Position numbers and translations under genes: made by a program. DNA of 64,000 nt from Pseudomonas grimontii (GTDB lineage Bacteria > Pseudomonadota > Gammaproteobacteria > Pseudomonadales > Pseudomonadaceae): positions 124,001 to 188,000 of the forward strand of contig NZ_VFES01000008.1 of the NCBI RefSeq assembly GCF_007858185.1. The letters are read 5' to 3'. Shown here one piece after another: positions 44,443-53,148 of this stretch. The notes below the pieces were generated by a model that saw nothing but the letters and a program-made list of their open reading frames with translations, did not search any database and had not been told where the DNA came from. Each line of letters begins with the position of its first letter. Position 1 is the first letter of the stretch.

Positions 44443-45750
44443 ATGAAAGTTGAAGATCTGATTCTTGTCAGTGTCGATGACCACGCGATCGAGCCGCCGA
44501 ATGCTTTTGCTCGCCACATGCCTGCCCGCTTCAAGGGTCGTGAGCCGCATGTGGTCAAAAAGGGTGATCGTGATGTGTGGGTCTTCGAGGAACAGGCCAC
44601 TGGCTACATGGGCCTCAATTCCGTGGTCGGTCGACCAAAAGAGGAATACGGCATGGAGCCGCTGGGCTACGAGCAAATGCGCCGTGGCACCTGGAACATC
44701 AAGGACCGCGTCGACGACATGAACGCCAACGGCGTGCTCGGTTCATTGTGCTTCCCCACCTTCCCGGGCTTTGCCGGGCAACGTTTCCAGGTACACGCTG
44801 ATCGCGACGTGTCGATGGCGGCCATCCAGGCCTACAACGACTGGCATTTGCACGACTGGTGCAACGCTGCGCCAGGCCGCTTCATTCCGCTGATGATCGT
44901 GCCGTGGTGGGACATGAAAGCCGCTGCTGCCGAAGTCGAGCGTCTGGCCAAACAGGGCGTGCACGCGCTTTCGCTGTCGGACAACCCGGCCATTCATGGC
45001 TACCCGTCGATCCACAGTGATTACTGGGACCCGCTGTGGAAAGCCTGCAGCGATAACAAGGTGGTGATCTGCTGTCATATCGGTACCGGCGTGAAAGCTC
45101 AACACGCTTCGGATTTGTCGCCTATCGACGCCTGGATCACCTCCATGCCGATTTCCATCGCCAACTCCGCCGCTGACTGGATCTGGGCGCCGATGTGGAA
45201 GAAATTCCCGGATCTGCGCATGGCGCTTTCCGAAGGCGGCATCGGCTGGATTCCTTATTTGCTGGAGCGTGCTGACTTCACCCACCGTCACCATAACGCG
45301 TGGACCAATTCCAACTTCGACGGGAAGATGCCTAGCGACATCTTCAACAAGCACTTCATCACCTGCTTCATCGAAGATAATTTTGGCCTGAAGAACCTCG
45401 ATTACTTGAACGCCGAGATGGTCACGTGGGAAAGCGATTACCCGCACTCCGACTGCACCTGGCCGAACTCGCCGGAGACCGCTTGGGAAGGGTTGCAGCA
45501 CCTGCCCAAGGAGATGATCGACAAGGTCACTCACCTGAACGCCATGCGTGAGTTTTCCTTTGATCCGTTCTCCATCCATGGTCGGGAAAACTGCACGGTC
45601 GGCGCGCTACGGGCTCAGGCCACGCACGTCAGCATCGAGCCAGCCCTGGGCTTGGGTGGTGCCGATCACGGTCGCCACGACAACAAGCCGGTGACCTCCG
45701 GCGACATCAATGCGATGTTCGCCGAGGCTGACGCGCAAACCGCGTTGTAA
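44443..45750 (+). CDS. Amidohydrolase family protein (second copy)
   Basis: 435 residues; ATG 44443 with AAGGGG upstream. SVDDHAIEPPNAF at the N-terminus is the metal-loop variant (DDH instead of HxH) of amidohydrolase-2 proteins of hydroxysteroid/terpenoid clusters. Later CHIGTG, SEGGIGWIPYLLERADF and WESDYPHSDCTWP supply the other ligands. Probably decarboxylates or hydrolyses a ring-fission intermediate. Distantly related to the protein at 38404. Confidence 0.85.
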   Translation: MKVEDLILVSVDDHAIEPPNAFARHMPARFKGREPHVVKKGDRDVWVFEEQATGYMGLNSVVGRPKEEYGMEPLGYEQMRRGTWNIKDRVDDMNANGVLGSLCFPTFPGFAGQRFQVHADRDVSMAAIQAYNDWHLHDWCNAAPGRFIPLMIVPWWDMKAAAAEVERLAKQGVHALSLSDNPAIHGYPSIHSDYWDPLWKACSDNKVVICCHIGTGVKAQHASDLSPIDAWITSMPISIANSAADWIWAPMWKKFPDLRMALSEGGIGWIPYLLERADFTHRHHNAWTNSNFDGKMPSDIFNKHFITCFIEDNFGLKNLDYLNAEMVTWESDYPHSDCTWPNSPETAWEGLQHLPKEMIDKVTHLNAMREFSFDPFSIHGRENCTVGALRAQATHVSIEPALGLGGADHGRHDNKPVTSGDINAMFAEADAQTAL

Positions 45751-45765
45751 GTTGCCGCTGTTCCT

Positions 45766-45790
45766 ACAGTCGCCGGCCAACGGCGACTGT
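45766..45790. repeat. Intergenic hairpin
   Basis: Perfect 10-base arms ACAGTCGCCG / CGGCGACTGT with loop GCCAA, 16 bases after the amidohydrolase stop. A second small hairpin with TCGCTTC/GAAGCGA lies about 20 bases further. Probably REP-derived and could attenuate read-through into the acyl-CoA dehydrogenase operon. Confidence 0.5.
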
Positions 45791-45860
45791 GGAGCGGTTG
45801 CCGTTCTGTGGTCGCTTCGTTCGAAGCGATTGCGCCTGTGTTCAGCGTTAGAGAGCGCAT

Positions 45861-47009
45861 ATGGCCATCAGTCAATTTTCCTACAGCAATATTCCTCCCG
45901 AGGCGGAAGCGCTTCGCACCGAAGTGCGGGCGTTCATTCTCGACACACTGGCCGATTACCCACCTACCTTGAGTGCGCAGTCCTGGATGGGCTTCGACGC
46001 GGAATTCAGCAAGAAACTCGGCGCGCGAGGCTGGGTCGGCATGGCCTTGCCCACAGCCTACGGCGGTGGCGAGGCGGGTCCTTTTGCACGCTACGTGATC
46101 ATTGAAGAATTGCTGGCCTCCGGTGCGCCGGTATCGGCCCACTGGATCGCCGACCGGCAAAGCGGGCCGCTGATCAATCGCTTCGGTACCGAGCAACAAA
46201 AACAGCACTACCTGCCAGCCATTTGCCGGGGTGAAAGTTACTTCTGCATCGGCATGAGCGAGCCCAATTCCGGCTCGGACCTGGCTTCGATCAAAAGCAC
46301 TGCTGTGCGTGATGGCGATAGCTGGCTAGTCAATGGCCAGAAGGTCTGGACCACCAACGCGCACCATTCGCAGTACATGATTGCCCTGGTGCGTACCAGT
46401 GAGAAACAAGCGGCCCGGCATGAGGGCATGTCGCAATTCATCGTCGACCTTAGCCTGCCCGGCATCACCATCCGCCCGATTCGCGACCTGGCCGGTGGCG
46501 AGCACTTCAACGAAGTGTTTTTCGACAATGTGCGGCTGCCCGCCGATGCCTTGATTGGCACTGAGGGCAAGGGTTGGGATCAGGTGACCGCTGAACTGGC
46601 CTTCGAACGCAGCGGCCCTGAACGTTTCCTCAGTTGCATGGCGTTGTTGAAAACACTGATCGACGCAGTGGGCAAGACCCCTGACGCACTACAAGCGCGG
46701 GAGATCGGACGGCTGTCGGCCAAGCTGCTGACGCTGCGCAATATGTCGTTGTCGGTCACGGCACAGTTGGCGGCGGGTGAACATCCAGCCTGGGCGGCCT
46801 CCTGTGTGAAAGACCTTGGCAATGCTTTTGAGCAGGAAATCCCCGAGGTAGCCCAGCTGTTGCTGGAAACCGAGCCACGGCAGGACGGCGGCAGCGAGCA
46901 TGCACGCGTGCTGGCCTACCTGACACAGATGGCGCCCTCATTCTCACTGCGCGGGGGCACTCGCGAAATTCTGCGCGGCATCATTGCCCGCGGCCTGGGG
47001 TTGCGATAA
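45861..47009 (+). CDS. Acyl-CoA dehydrogenase, first subunit of a heteromeric pair
   Basis: 382 residues. FAD and substrate motifs CIGMSEPNSGSDLASIKSTA, NGQKVWTTNAHHS, and C-terminal LRGGTREILRGIIARGLG. The putative catalytic Glu lies in LAFERSGPERF. It overlaps the next acyl-CoA dehydrogenase gene by one base (TAATG). Tandem partner genes of this kind, one with a complete FAD site and one shorter, form alpha2beta2 enzymes for polycyclic CoA esters in steroid degradation; the same is inferred here. Confidence 0.87.
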   Translation: MAISQFSYSNIPPEAEALRTEVRAFILDTLADYPPTLSAQSWMGFDAEFSKKLGARGWVGMALPTAYGGGEAGPFARYVIIEELLASGAPVSAHWIADRQSGPLINRFGTEQQKQHYLPAICRGESYFCIGMSEPNSGSDLASIKSTAVRDGDSWLVNGQKVWTTNAHHSQYMIALVRTSEKQAARHEGMSQFIVDLSLPGITIRPIRDLAGGEHFNEVFFDNVRLPADALIGTEGKGWDQVTAELAFERSGPERFLSCMALLKTLIDAVGKTPDALQAREIGRLSAKLLTLRNMSLSVTAQLAAGEHPAWAASCVKDLGNAFEQEIPEVAQLLLETEPRQDGGSEHARVLAYLTQMAPSFSLRGGTREILRGIIARGLGLR

Positions 47010-48082
47010 TGCGCGAGATATTCGAAGCGACGATTGAACGCCTGTTTGCCGATCTGGCGACGCCGGCTTACGTGATGGGCTGTGAAGGCGGCGAATGGCC
47101 GGCCGAGTTGTGGGCCGCGCTGGACGAGTCGGGCTTCACCCTGGCGGGTGTATCCGAAGCGCTGGGCGGCGCTGAAGCCAGTTGGGCCGATATGTATGTG
47201 TTGGTCCGTGCCGCCGGGCGCTTTTCAGTGCCCGCGCCACTGGGTGAGGCCTTGCTCGGCAACTGGCTGCTGAGCAAGGCCGGCCTGGAGGGAAGGGCGG
47301 GTGCAATCAGCGTGGCCGCCAATTCCGATCTGGTGCTTGATGGCGAGCGCGTTTATGGCACCGCCTGCTCGGTCCCTTGGGGGCGCAACGTTGAAGCGGT
47401 CGTCGCCATCGCCAATAGCCCAGCCGGTGTTGCGCATGTGGTGCTGCTGCCGCGTAGCGCTGCAAGCGAACTGACGTTGAGTCTGAATGTGGCGGGCGAA
47501 CCGCGCGATGATTTGGGTTTCACTAGTGCCAAGGTATTGGCGCAAGCACCGTTGCCCAGCGGGCTCGACGCCAATGTCCTGGAATTGGGCGGCGCGATGC
47601 TGCGCGCGGCGCAGTCCGCCGGGGCGTTGCACGCGCTACTGGACATGACCGCCAACTATGCCAGTGAACGCAAGCAGTTCGGCAAGGCAATCGGTTCTTT
47701 TCAAGCCATTCAACAACAGCTCGCAGTATTCGCTGAGCAGGCTGCCGCCGCCGGCATCGCGGCCGAGGCGGCCTTCACGGAATCCAGTGCGGGGCTCGCC
47801 GCGCTGACCATTGCCGCGGCAAAAATCAGCACCGCAGAAGCCGCAAGCGTCGGCGCCAGCATCGCCCATTCAGTGCATGGTGCCATTGGCTTTACCGAGG
47901 AATATCCGCTGCATCTGCTCACCCGTCGGTTGTGGGCGTGGCGCAGTGAATTCGGCTCGGCCTCCCTTTGGAGTCAGCGTCTAGGCACTCAGATATGCCT
48001 GGGCGGCAGTGATGGATACTGGCCGTTGCTCACCAGCCATGGCCAACAACCCTTAACCCGTCTCGCGAGTAATCCGGTATGA
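47009..48082 (+). CDS. Acyl-CoA dehydrogenase, second (divergent) subunit
   Basis: 357 residues. Shorter and divergent: the usual SEPxxGSD loop is lost, while the helical C-terminal domain remains (YASERKQFGKAIGSFQAIQQQLA; HSVHGAIGFTEEYPLHLLTRRLWAWR). It most likely pairs with the 45861 product as a non-catalytic or half-site subunit. Alanine-rich composition. Translationally coupled on both sides by overlaps of 1 and 4 bases. Confidence 0.85.
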   Translation: MREIFEATIERLFADLATPAYVMGCEGGEWPAELWAALDESGFTLAGVSEALGGAEASWADMYVLVRAAGRFSVPAPLGEALLGNWLLSKAGLEGRAGAISVAANSDLVLDGERVYGTACSVPWGRNVEAVVAIANSPAGVAHVVLLPRSAASELTLSLNVAGEPRDDLGFTSAKVLAQAPLPSGLDANVLELGGAMLRAAQSAGALHALLDMTANYASERKQFGKAIGSFQAIQQQLAVFAEQAAAAGIAAEAAFTESSAGLAALTIAAAKISTAEAASVGASIAHSVHGAIGFTEEYPLHLLTRRLWAWRSEFGSASLWSQRLGTQICLGGSDGYWPLLTSHGQQPLTRLASNPV

Positions 48083-48879
48083 GCCCGTTTCTTCAGATTG
48101 AGCGTGAGGGCGGCATCGTCACCGTGCGCATGAACCATCCCGATACCCGCAATGCCCTGACGACGCGTGAGCAGATTCAGGAGTTTGTCGATCTCTGCGC
48201 CGAGCTGCGCCGTGATATGTCGGTGCGGGTCATGGTGCTCACTGGCAATGGCAGCGCTTTTTGTGCCGGTGGCAACGTCAAGGACATGCACGAGCGCGGC
48301 GGCATTTTCGCCGGCTCGCCGTATGAACTGCGCAATACCTACCGTGATGGTATTCAGCGTATTCCCCTGGCGATTTATGAGCTTGATATCCCAGTGATCG
48401 CCGCAGTTAACGGCCCGGCAATGGGTGCGGGCCTCGATCTTGCCTGTATGTGCGATATCCGGCTGGCGGCGCCCAAGGCGATCTTCGCCGAGAGTTTCGT
48501 GCGCCTGGGCATTGTTCCTGGTGACGGCGGCGCCTGGCTGTTGCCGCGCATCATTGGTATCCCGAAAGCCAGTTTGATGGCGTTTACCGGTGACGCTATC
48601 GATGCAGCCAAGGCGCTGGAATGGGGCCTGGTCGAGCAAGTCTGCACCCACGAAACGCTGCAATCGAAAGCGCAGGCGCTCGCGCGGCGAATCGCCAGTA
48701 ATCCCGGTCATGCGTTGCGCCTGTGCAAGCGTCTGCTGCGCGAAGGCCAACATATGCGCCTCGATTCGCTGCTGGAATTGTCGGCGGCGTATCAGGCGCT
48801 GGCACATCACACCGAAGACCATCAGGAAGCGGTAGCGGCTTTTGTCGACAAGCGTGATCCCAATTACCAGGACCGCTGA
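48079..48879 (+). CDS. Enoyl-CoA hydratase/isomerase family protein
   Basis: 266 residues; ATG overlaps the previous stop. Crotonase motifs GSAFCAGGNVKDM and AMGAGLDLACMCDIRLA, with Glu in FAESFVRLGIVPGDGGAWLLPR. The second catalytic acid is not obvious (KASLMAF). Follows the acyl-CoA dehydrogenase pair and would hydrate their enoyl-CoA product. Confidence 0.86.
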   Translation: MSPFLQIEREGGIVTVRMNHPDTRNALTTREQIQEFVDLCAELRRDMSVRVMVLTGNGSAFCAGGNVKDMHERGGIFAGSPYELRNTYRDGIQRIPLAIYELDIPVIAAVNGPAMGAGLDLACMCDIRLAAPKAIFAESFVRLGIVPGDGGAWLLPRIIGIPKASLMAFTGDAIDAAKALEWGLVEQVCTHETLQSKAQALARRIASNPGHALRLCKRLLREGQHMRLDSLLELSAAYQALAHHTEDHQEAVAAFVDKRDPNYQDR

Positions 48880-48921
48880 TTACCCATCGCCCAATACAAG
48901 AATCGATCTGGAGTAAGCAAA

Positions 48922-50046
48922 ATGCGTGGCGTATTTCGAGAAGACCACAACATGTTCCGTGATCAGGCCCGCCGTTTCGTCGACCGCGAAATTGTGCCCT
49001 ACCTGCATGAGTGGGAAAAGAACGGCATCGTTCCCAAGGAAGTCTGGCTCAAGGCCGGTGAGAACGGCTTGTTATGCTCCACGGTGCCCGAAGAATACGG
49101 TGGCCCCGGAGGCGACTTCGGTCACTCGGCGGTGATGATCGAAGAGCTGGCGCGAGCCAACGCCACCGCCGTAGGTTTCACCACTCACTCGGAAATCGTC
49201 ACCCCTTACATCGTTGCCTATGGCAGCGAAGAGCAAAAGCAGCAATGGCTGCCGCGCATGGTCAGCGGTGAATTGATTGGCGTGATTGCCATGAGCGAAC
49301 CAGGCATTGGTAGCGACCTGCGAGCCATGCGTACTTCGGCGCGGCGTGATGGTGACGACTACATCGTCAACGGTCAGAAGACTTTCATCACTAACGGCGG
49401 TAATGCTGGCCTTGTGGTCACTGCCACCAAGATTGACCCTTCGGCCAAAGAACTGACCCTGATCTGCGTTGAGGAAGACCGAGCCGGCTTCGCCAAGGGG
49501 CGTCTGCTGGAAAAGATTGGCCTGAAAGGGCAAGACACCGCCGAATTGTTTTTTGATGAAGTCCGGGTGCCCGTCGGCAATCGATTGGGTGAGGAGGGCA
49601 TGGGATTCAAATACCTGACTCATCAATTGGCTTGGGAACGCCTGATCATCGCGATTCGTGCCGCGCAATCCATCGACACGCTGCTGGAAGAAACCATCGG
49701 CTACACCCGGGAGCGCAAGGTCTTCGGAAAACCGGTACTCGACTTCCAGAACACCCGCTTCAAACTCGCTGAAGCCAAGGCCCAGGCCACCATGTTGCGG
49801 GTGTTCGTCGACGACTGCCTGGCCAAAGTGATGCGCGGTGAACTGACGCCGGAAATCGCGGCAATGGCCAAACTGCTGGGATCGGAAATGCAGGGCAAGC
49901 TGCTTGACGAATTCCTGCAATTACATGGCGGCTACGGCTTCATGAGTGAATACAAGATCAGCCGCGCCTGGGTCGACGCCCGGGTCGCGCGCATCTATGG
50001 CGGCACCTCGGAAATCATGAAAGAAATCATCGGCCGTACTCTTTGA
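48922..50046 (+). CDS. Acyl-CoA dehydrogenase
   Basis: 374 residues, complete. IAMSEPGIGSDLRAMRTSA, NGQKTFITNGGNAGLVV, and C-terminal RIYGGTSEIMKEIIGRTL, in which the usual YEGT Glu is Gly. The alternative catalytic Glu is present in QLAWERLIIA, as in long-chain/isovaleryl-type enzymes. Third dehydrogenase of the cluster; substrate unknown, probably a branched or alicyclic CoA ester. Confidence 0.88.
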   Translation: MRGVFREDHNMFRDQARRFVDREIVPYLHEWEKNGIVPKEVWLKAGENGLLCSTVPEEYGGPGGDFGHSAVMIEELARANATAVGFTTHSEIVTPYIVAYGSEEQKQQWLPRMVSGELIGVIAMSEPGIGSDLRAMRTSARRDGDDYIVNGQKTFITNGGNAGLVVTATKIDPSAKELTLICVEEDRAGFAKGRLLEKIGLKGQDTAELFFDEVRVPVGNRLGEEGMGFKYLTHQLAWERLIIAIRAAQSIDTLLEETIGYTRERKVFGKPVLDFQNTRFKLAEAKAQATMLRVFVDDCLAKVMRGELTPEIAAMAKLLGSEMQGKLLDEFLQLHGGYGFMSEYKISRAWVDARVARIYGGTSEIMKEIIGRTL

Positions 50047-50070
50047 AGCACAACTGCATGAGGCAAACTG

Positions 50071-50622
50071 ATGAGTAACTCCCTTTACGACATTTCGCTG
50101 AAGCAGATCGATGGAAGCGTCCGCACCCTTGGCGACTATCGGGGCAAAGTTCTGCTGGTGGTCAACGTCGCTTCAAAATGCGGGCTTACCCCGCAATACG
50201 AGGGTTTGGAAAAACTGTACCAAGACAAAAAATCCCAAGGCCTGGAAATACTGGGTTTCCCCGCCAACAACTTCAAGGAACAAGAACCGGGTAGCGATGT
50301 GGAAATCGTTGAGTTCTGTTCAGTGAACTATGACATTCACTTTCCGTTGTTCTCGAAAATATCGGTTGTCGGCGCGGACCAGCATCCTCTCTACGCCGAG
50401 CTGACTGCCGCACAACTCGAAACGACGGGTGAGGGCCCTTTTCGGGAGCGTCTGCAGGGTTATGGAATCGAGTCAGACAACACAACGGACGTACTCTGGA
50501 ACTTCGAAAAGTTTCTGATTGATCGGCAGGGCACGGTCGTTGCTCGTTTTGCTCCGGACATTGCGGCTGATGATCCTCGTTTGCTTGAAGCAATCGAAGC
50601 TCAATTAGTCCAAGAGGCGTGA
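50071..50622 (+). CDS. Glutathione peroxidase family protein
   Basis: 183 residues. Thioredoxin fold with peroxidatic Cys37 in [13 protein letters not shown] and Trp/Asn near [11 protein letters not shown]. The second motif reads [12 protein letters not shown], so the resolving-type Cys and the tetrad Gln of typical FPCNQF are Ala and Asn. Probably reduces hydroperoxides generated by the oxygenases; the altered motif may change reductant use. The stop is followed one base later by panC. Confidence 0.85.
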   Translation: MSNSLYDISLKQIDGSVRTLGDYRGKVLLVVNVASKCGLTPQYEGLEKLYQDKKSQGLEILGFPANNFKEQEPGSDVEIVEFCSVNYDIHFPLFSKISVVGADQHPLYAELTAAQLETTGEGPFRERLQGYGIESDNTTDVLWNFEKFLIDRQGTVVARFAPDIAADDPRLLEAIEAQLVQEA

Positions 50623-50623
50623 A

Positions 50624-51511
50624 GTGGTGCTGACAGTCGATACGGTTAGCGCGCTTCGTGCGCTCGTGGCGCGTGCACGAGGTGAAAACAAGAAAGTCGC
50701 GCTGGTGCCGACAATGGGCAACTTGCATGACGGTCATATCGCCCTGATTCATTGCGCAAAGCAGCGAGCCGACTTTGTGGTCGCCAGCATCTTCGTCAAT
50801 CCACTCCAGTTCGGGGCGAATGAGGATCTGGCCAACTATCCTCGGACCCCCGACGCCGATCGCGAAAGACTGGTCAACGCCGGGTGTGATGCGCTGTTTG
50901 CCCCTGCTGTCGAACAGATCTATCCAGATGGAATGCTCAATCAGGCCATCGTCAGTGTGCCGAACGTGTCTGATGGTCTTTGCGGTGCAGCACGCCCTGG
51001 TCACTTTGACGGGATGGCCACTGTCGTTGCCAAGTTGCTGAACATCGTTCAGCCAGACGTGGCGGTTTTCGGGGAAAAGGACTATCAGCAGCTGGCAGTC
51101 ATCCGCTCGATGGTCAGGGATCTCAATATGGTGACTGACGTTGTCGGTGCACCGACGATCCGGGCCGCGGACGGCTTGGCATTATCGTCGCGCAACGGCT
51201 ATCTGAGTGACCATGAGCGTTCGGTAGCCCCCGTCCTTTACGCTTGTTTGAAGCAAATGGCGGCGAGTATCCAGATTGAGAGGCGGGTGGATGAGCGCCA
51301 GTTGATTGAATGTCATCAACGTATAAGCGACGCCGGTTTTCAGCTGGAATACTTTGAAGTCAGGAATGCCCAGGATTTAAAACCTCTGACAAGCACCGAT
51401 ACTCACTTTGTGATTCTGGTGGCGGCGCGCATCGGCAAAACGCGGCTCATTGACAATCTGACAGTGGAATTTCGGACATCAAAAAGATCACCAGAGGAAC
51501 AACACCAATGA
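50624..51511 (+). CDS. panC: Pantothenate synthetase
   Basis: 295 residues. GTG start; GAGG upstream. Nucleotidyltransferase signature [11 protein letters not shown] (HIGH-like), [32 protein letters not shown] and LSSRNGYLS identify PanC, which joins pantoate and beta-alanine for CoA synthesis. Its place between a peroxidase and a Cache-domain protein in a catabolic island implies a supplementary copy that may raise CoA supply when bulky acyl-CoAs sequester it. The C-terminal part is somewhat divergent. Overlaps the next start by four bases. Confidence 0.88.
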   Translation: MVLTVDTVSALRALVARARGENKKVALVPTMGNLHDGHIALIHCAKQRADFVVASIFVNPLQFGANEDLANYPRTPDADRERLVNAGCDALFAPAVEQIYPDGMLNQAIVSVPNVSDGLCGAARPGHFDGMATVVAKLLNIVQPDVAVFGEKDYQQLAVIRSMVRDLNMVTDVVGAPTIRAADGLALSSRNGYLSDHERSVAPVLYACLKQMAASIQIERRVDERQLIECHQRISDAGFQLEYFEVRNAQDLKPLTSTDTHFVILVAARIGKTRLIDNLTVEFRTSKRSPEEQHQ

Positions 51512-52365
51512 GCCTTTATCGAGCGTTCACTGTTCTTGGCCTGTGCCTTGTCTCTCTTGTCGGCATGGCTCAACAAGCGCCAGTGGATGCCTATGGTGCC
51601 GACACCCAGCGTGCCAACGCCTTGCTGGTAAAAGCTGTCGCCGAATACAAAGCCAAGGGCGACACCGCTATGGCCGAGTTCAGCCGGCAGGGAGCCTATG
51701 TCGATGGTGAGCTGTACATCTACGTGGTCGATACCTCCGGTGTGATGCTTGCCAGCGGTGGGCCTTCGGTTTCACTGGTCGGAAAACCGGTGGTCAGTGT
51801 GCTGGACGACGACCTCAAGGCTGCATTACAACAAGCCATTTCGCAGCCAGAAGACGGCATCGTGCGTAGCGCCGAATACCGCTGGTGGAACTGGCAACAC
51901 GGCAAGGTCGAGCGTAAGCGCGTGTTCTATCAACGAGTGAAAGATCGGGTGATCTCCGTGGGTTACTACATGCCACGGTCCAGCCCCGAGCAGGCACAAC
52001 AGCTGCTGCGCCAGATTTCCGAGCAAGTTGCCAGCAACGCGAAAACCACCGTCGAGCTCATTAATCAGCACGATAAGCAGCTTACCCAGGATGATCTTTA
52101 CGCCTTTGTGGTGGACCTGAAAACCAAGCGGTTCGTCGCTCACGGCTTTTCGCCCCGGCTGATCGGCACCGACTTCAAGTCATTGCGCTCAACCGACGGC
52201 AAGCCGATTGGCGAGGACATACTCAAGCAGATGAACGCGCATGAAGCAGGCGAGATCACCTATCAATGGCGCAACCCTATGACCGGGCAGAACGAATACA
52301 AGAGGACTTTTCTGCAGCGGGTTAATGGATACGTCGTGGCCGTGGGCTGCTATGCAATCAAATGA
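51508..52365 (+). CDS. Exported protein with two Cache domains
   Basis: 285 residues. Signal peptide about residues 1-21 ([14 protein letters not shown]). Two similar modules, about residues 30-150 and 160-285: each has a helix, then a [13 protein letters not shown] or [14 protein letters not shown] strand, followed by LVGKPV / LIGTDF and a closing ISVGYYM / VAVGCYA. This is the single-Cache (sCache_2) repeat. No membrane anchor or signalling domain follows, so it is a free periplasmic ligand-binding protein, possibly delivering signal to a receptor. Coupled to panC by a 4-base overlap. Confidence 0.75.
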   Translation: MSLYRAFTVLGLCLVSLVGMAQQAPVDAYGADTQRANALLVKAVAEYKAKGDTAMAEFSRQGAYVDGELYIYVVDTSGVMLASGGPSVSLVGKPVVSVLDDDLKAALQQAISQPEDGIVRSAEYRWWNWQHGKVERKRVFYQRVKDRVISVGYYMPRSSPEQAQQLLRQISEQVASNAKTTVELINQHDKQLTQDDLYAFVVDLKTKRFVAHGFSPRLIGTDFKSLRSTDGKPIGEDILKQMNAHEAGEITYQWRNPMTGQNEYKRTFLQRVNGYVVAVGCYAIK

Positions 52366-52407
52366 TCAAGGCAGGAACAACAGGAACCCACTGTCAGGAG
52401 CGTACGC

Positions 52408-53148
52408 ATGACTGATTTGGTATTGCTGCATGGCGGAAACCATGGGTCCTGGTGTTGGGAACACTTTGTGGAAGCGTTAAACCAGCAACCCGGATGCTTC
52501 GACCGCGTGATCACTCTGGATATGCCAGGGTGCGGCAAGAAGCGCGGTCGGGATGTTGCGTCCCTGCGGCTAGACGACGTGGTCAACGAACTTAATGAAG
52601 ACCTGCATGCACTCGGCGTGAACCAGGCCGTGTTGCTTGGGCATTCCATCGCGGGGGGCGTGCTGCCAATGATGGTGGTGGCCGCTCCGCAACTATATTC
52701 GCAGCTGGTTTACCTGGCCTGCGCATTGCCCAGTGAAGGCCAATCGATTCTGGAGTTGCTTGGCACTACGCTGCATGGCGAAAGCCCGGAACATGTCGGT
52801 TGGCCGCTGGACCCAGTGCAAACAACTCCTCAAGCGCTGGCCGTGGCCATGTTCGGTCAGGACTTGAGTGAGCAAACCCTGAGTTGGTTGTTAAGCGAAG
52901 TGAGTCAGGACACGACGCCACTCTGTGTGGCGACAGACTCCATCAGTCGTGAGGGGTATCAAGGATCGATCCCGGCGACTTACATCATCACCCTGCGCGA
53001 CAACATTTTGCCCATCGACTGGCAGCGCCGTTTTGCGCAACGTGCCGGTGCTGGCGTGGTGATCGAAATCGATACGGCGCACGAGCCGTTCGTATCACAC
53101 CCCCAGCTGCTGGCGGATGTCGTACGGGGTATAGAGCGGCATGAGTGA
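52408..53148 (+). CDS. Alpha/beta hydrolase (esterase-like)
   Basis: 246 residues. Starts TDLVLLHGGNHGSWCW (oxyanion motif HGG). Nucleophile elbow GHSIAGG with Ser near residue 75 and catalytic His in IDTAHEPFVSHP. Resembles plant methylesterase/hydroxynitrile lyase-type hydrolases (salicylate esterase group). Could cleave an ester or a C-C bond in the diterpenoid route; specificity is not determined. Confidence 0.83.
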   Translation: MTDLVLLHGGNHGSWCWEHFVEALNQQPGCFDRVITLDMPGCGKKRGRDVASLRLDDVVNELNEDLHALGVNQAVLLGHSIAGGVLPMMVVAAPQLYSQLVYLACALPSEGQSILELLGTTLHGESPEHVGWPLDPVQTTPQALAVAMFGQDLSEQTLSWLLSEVSQDTTPLCVATDSISREGYQGSIPATYIITLRDNILPIDWQRRFAQRAGAGVVIEIDTAHEPFVSHPQLLADVVRGIERHE

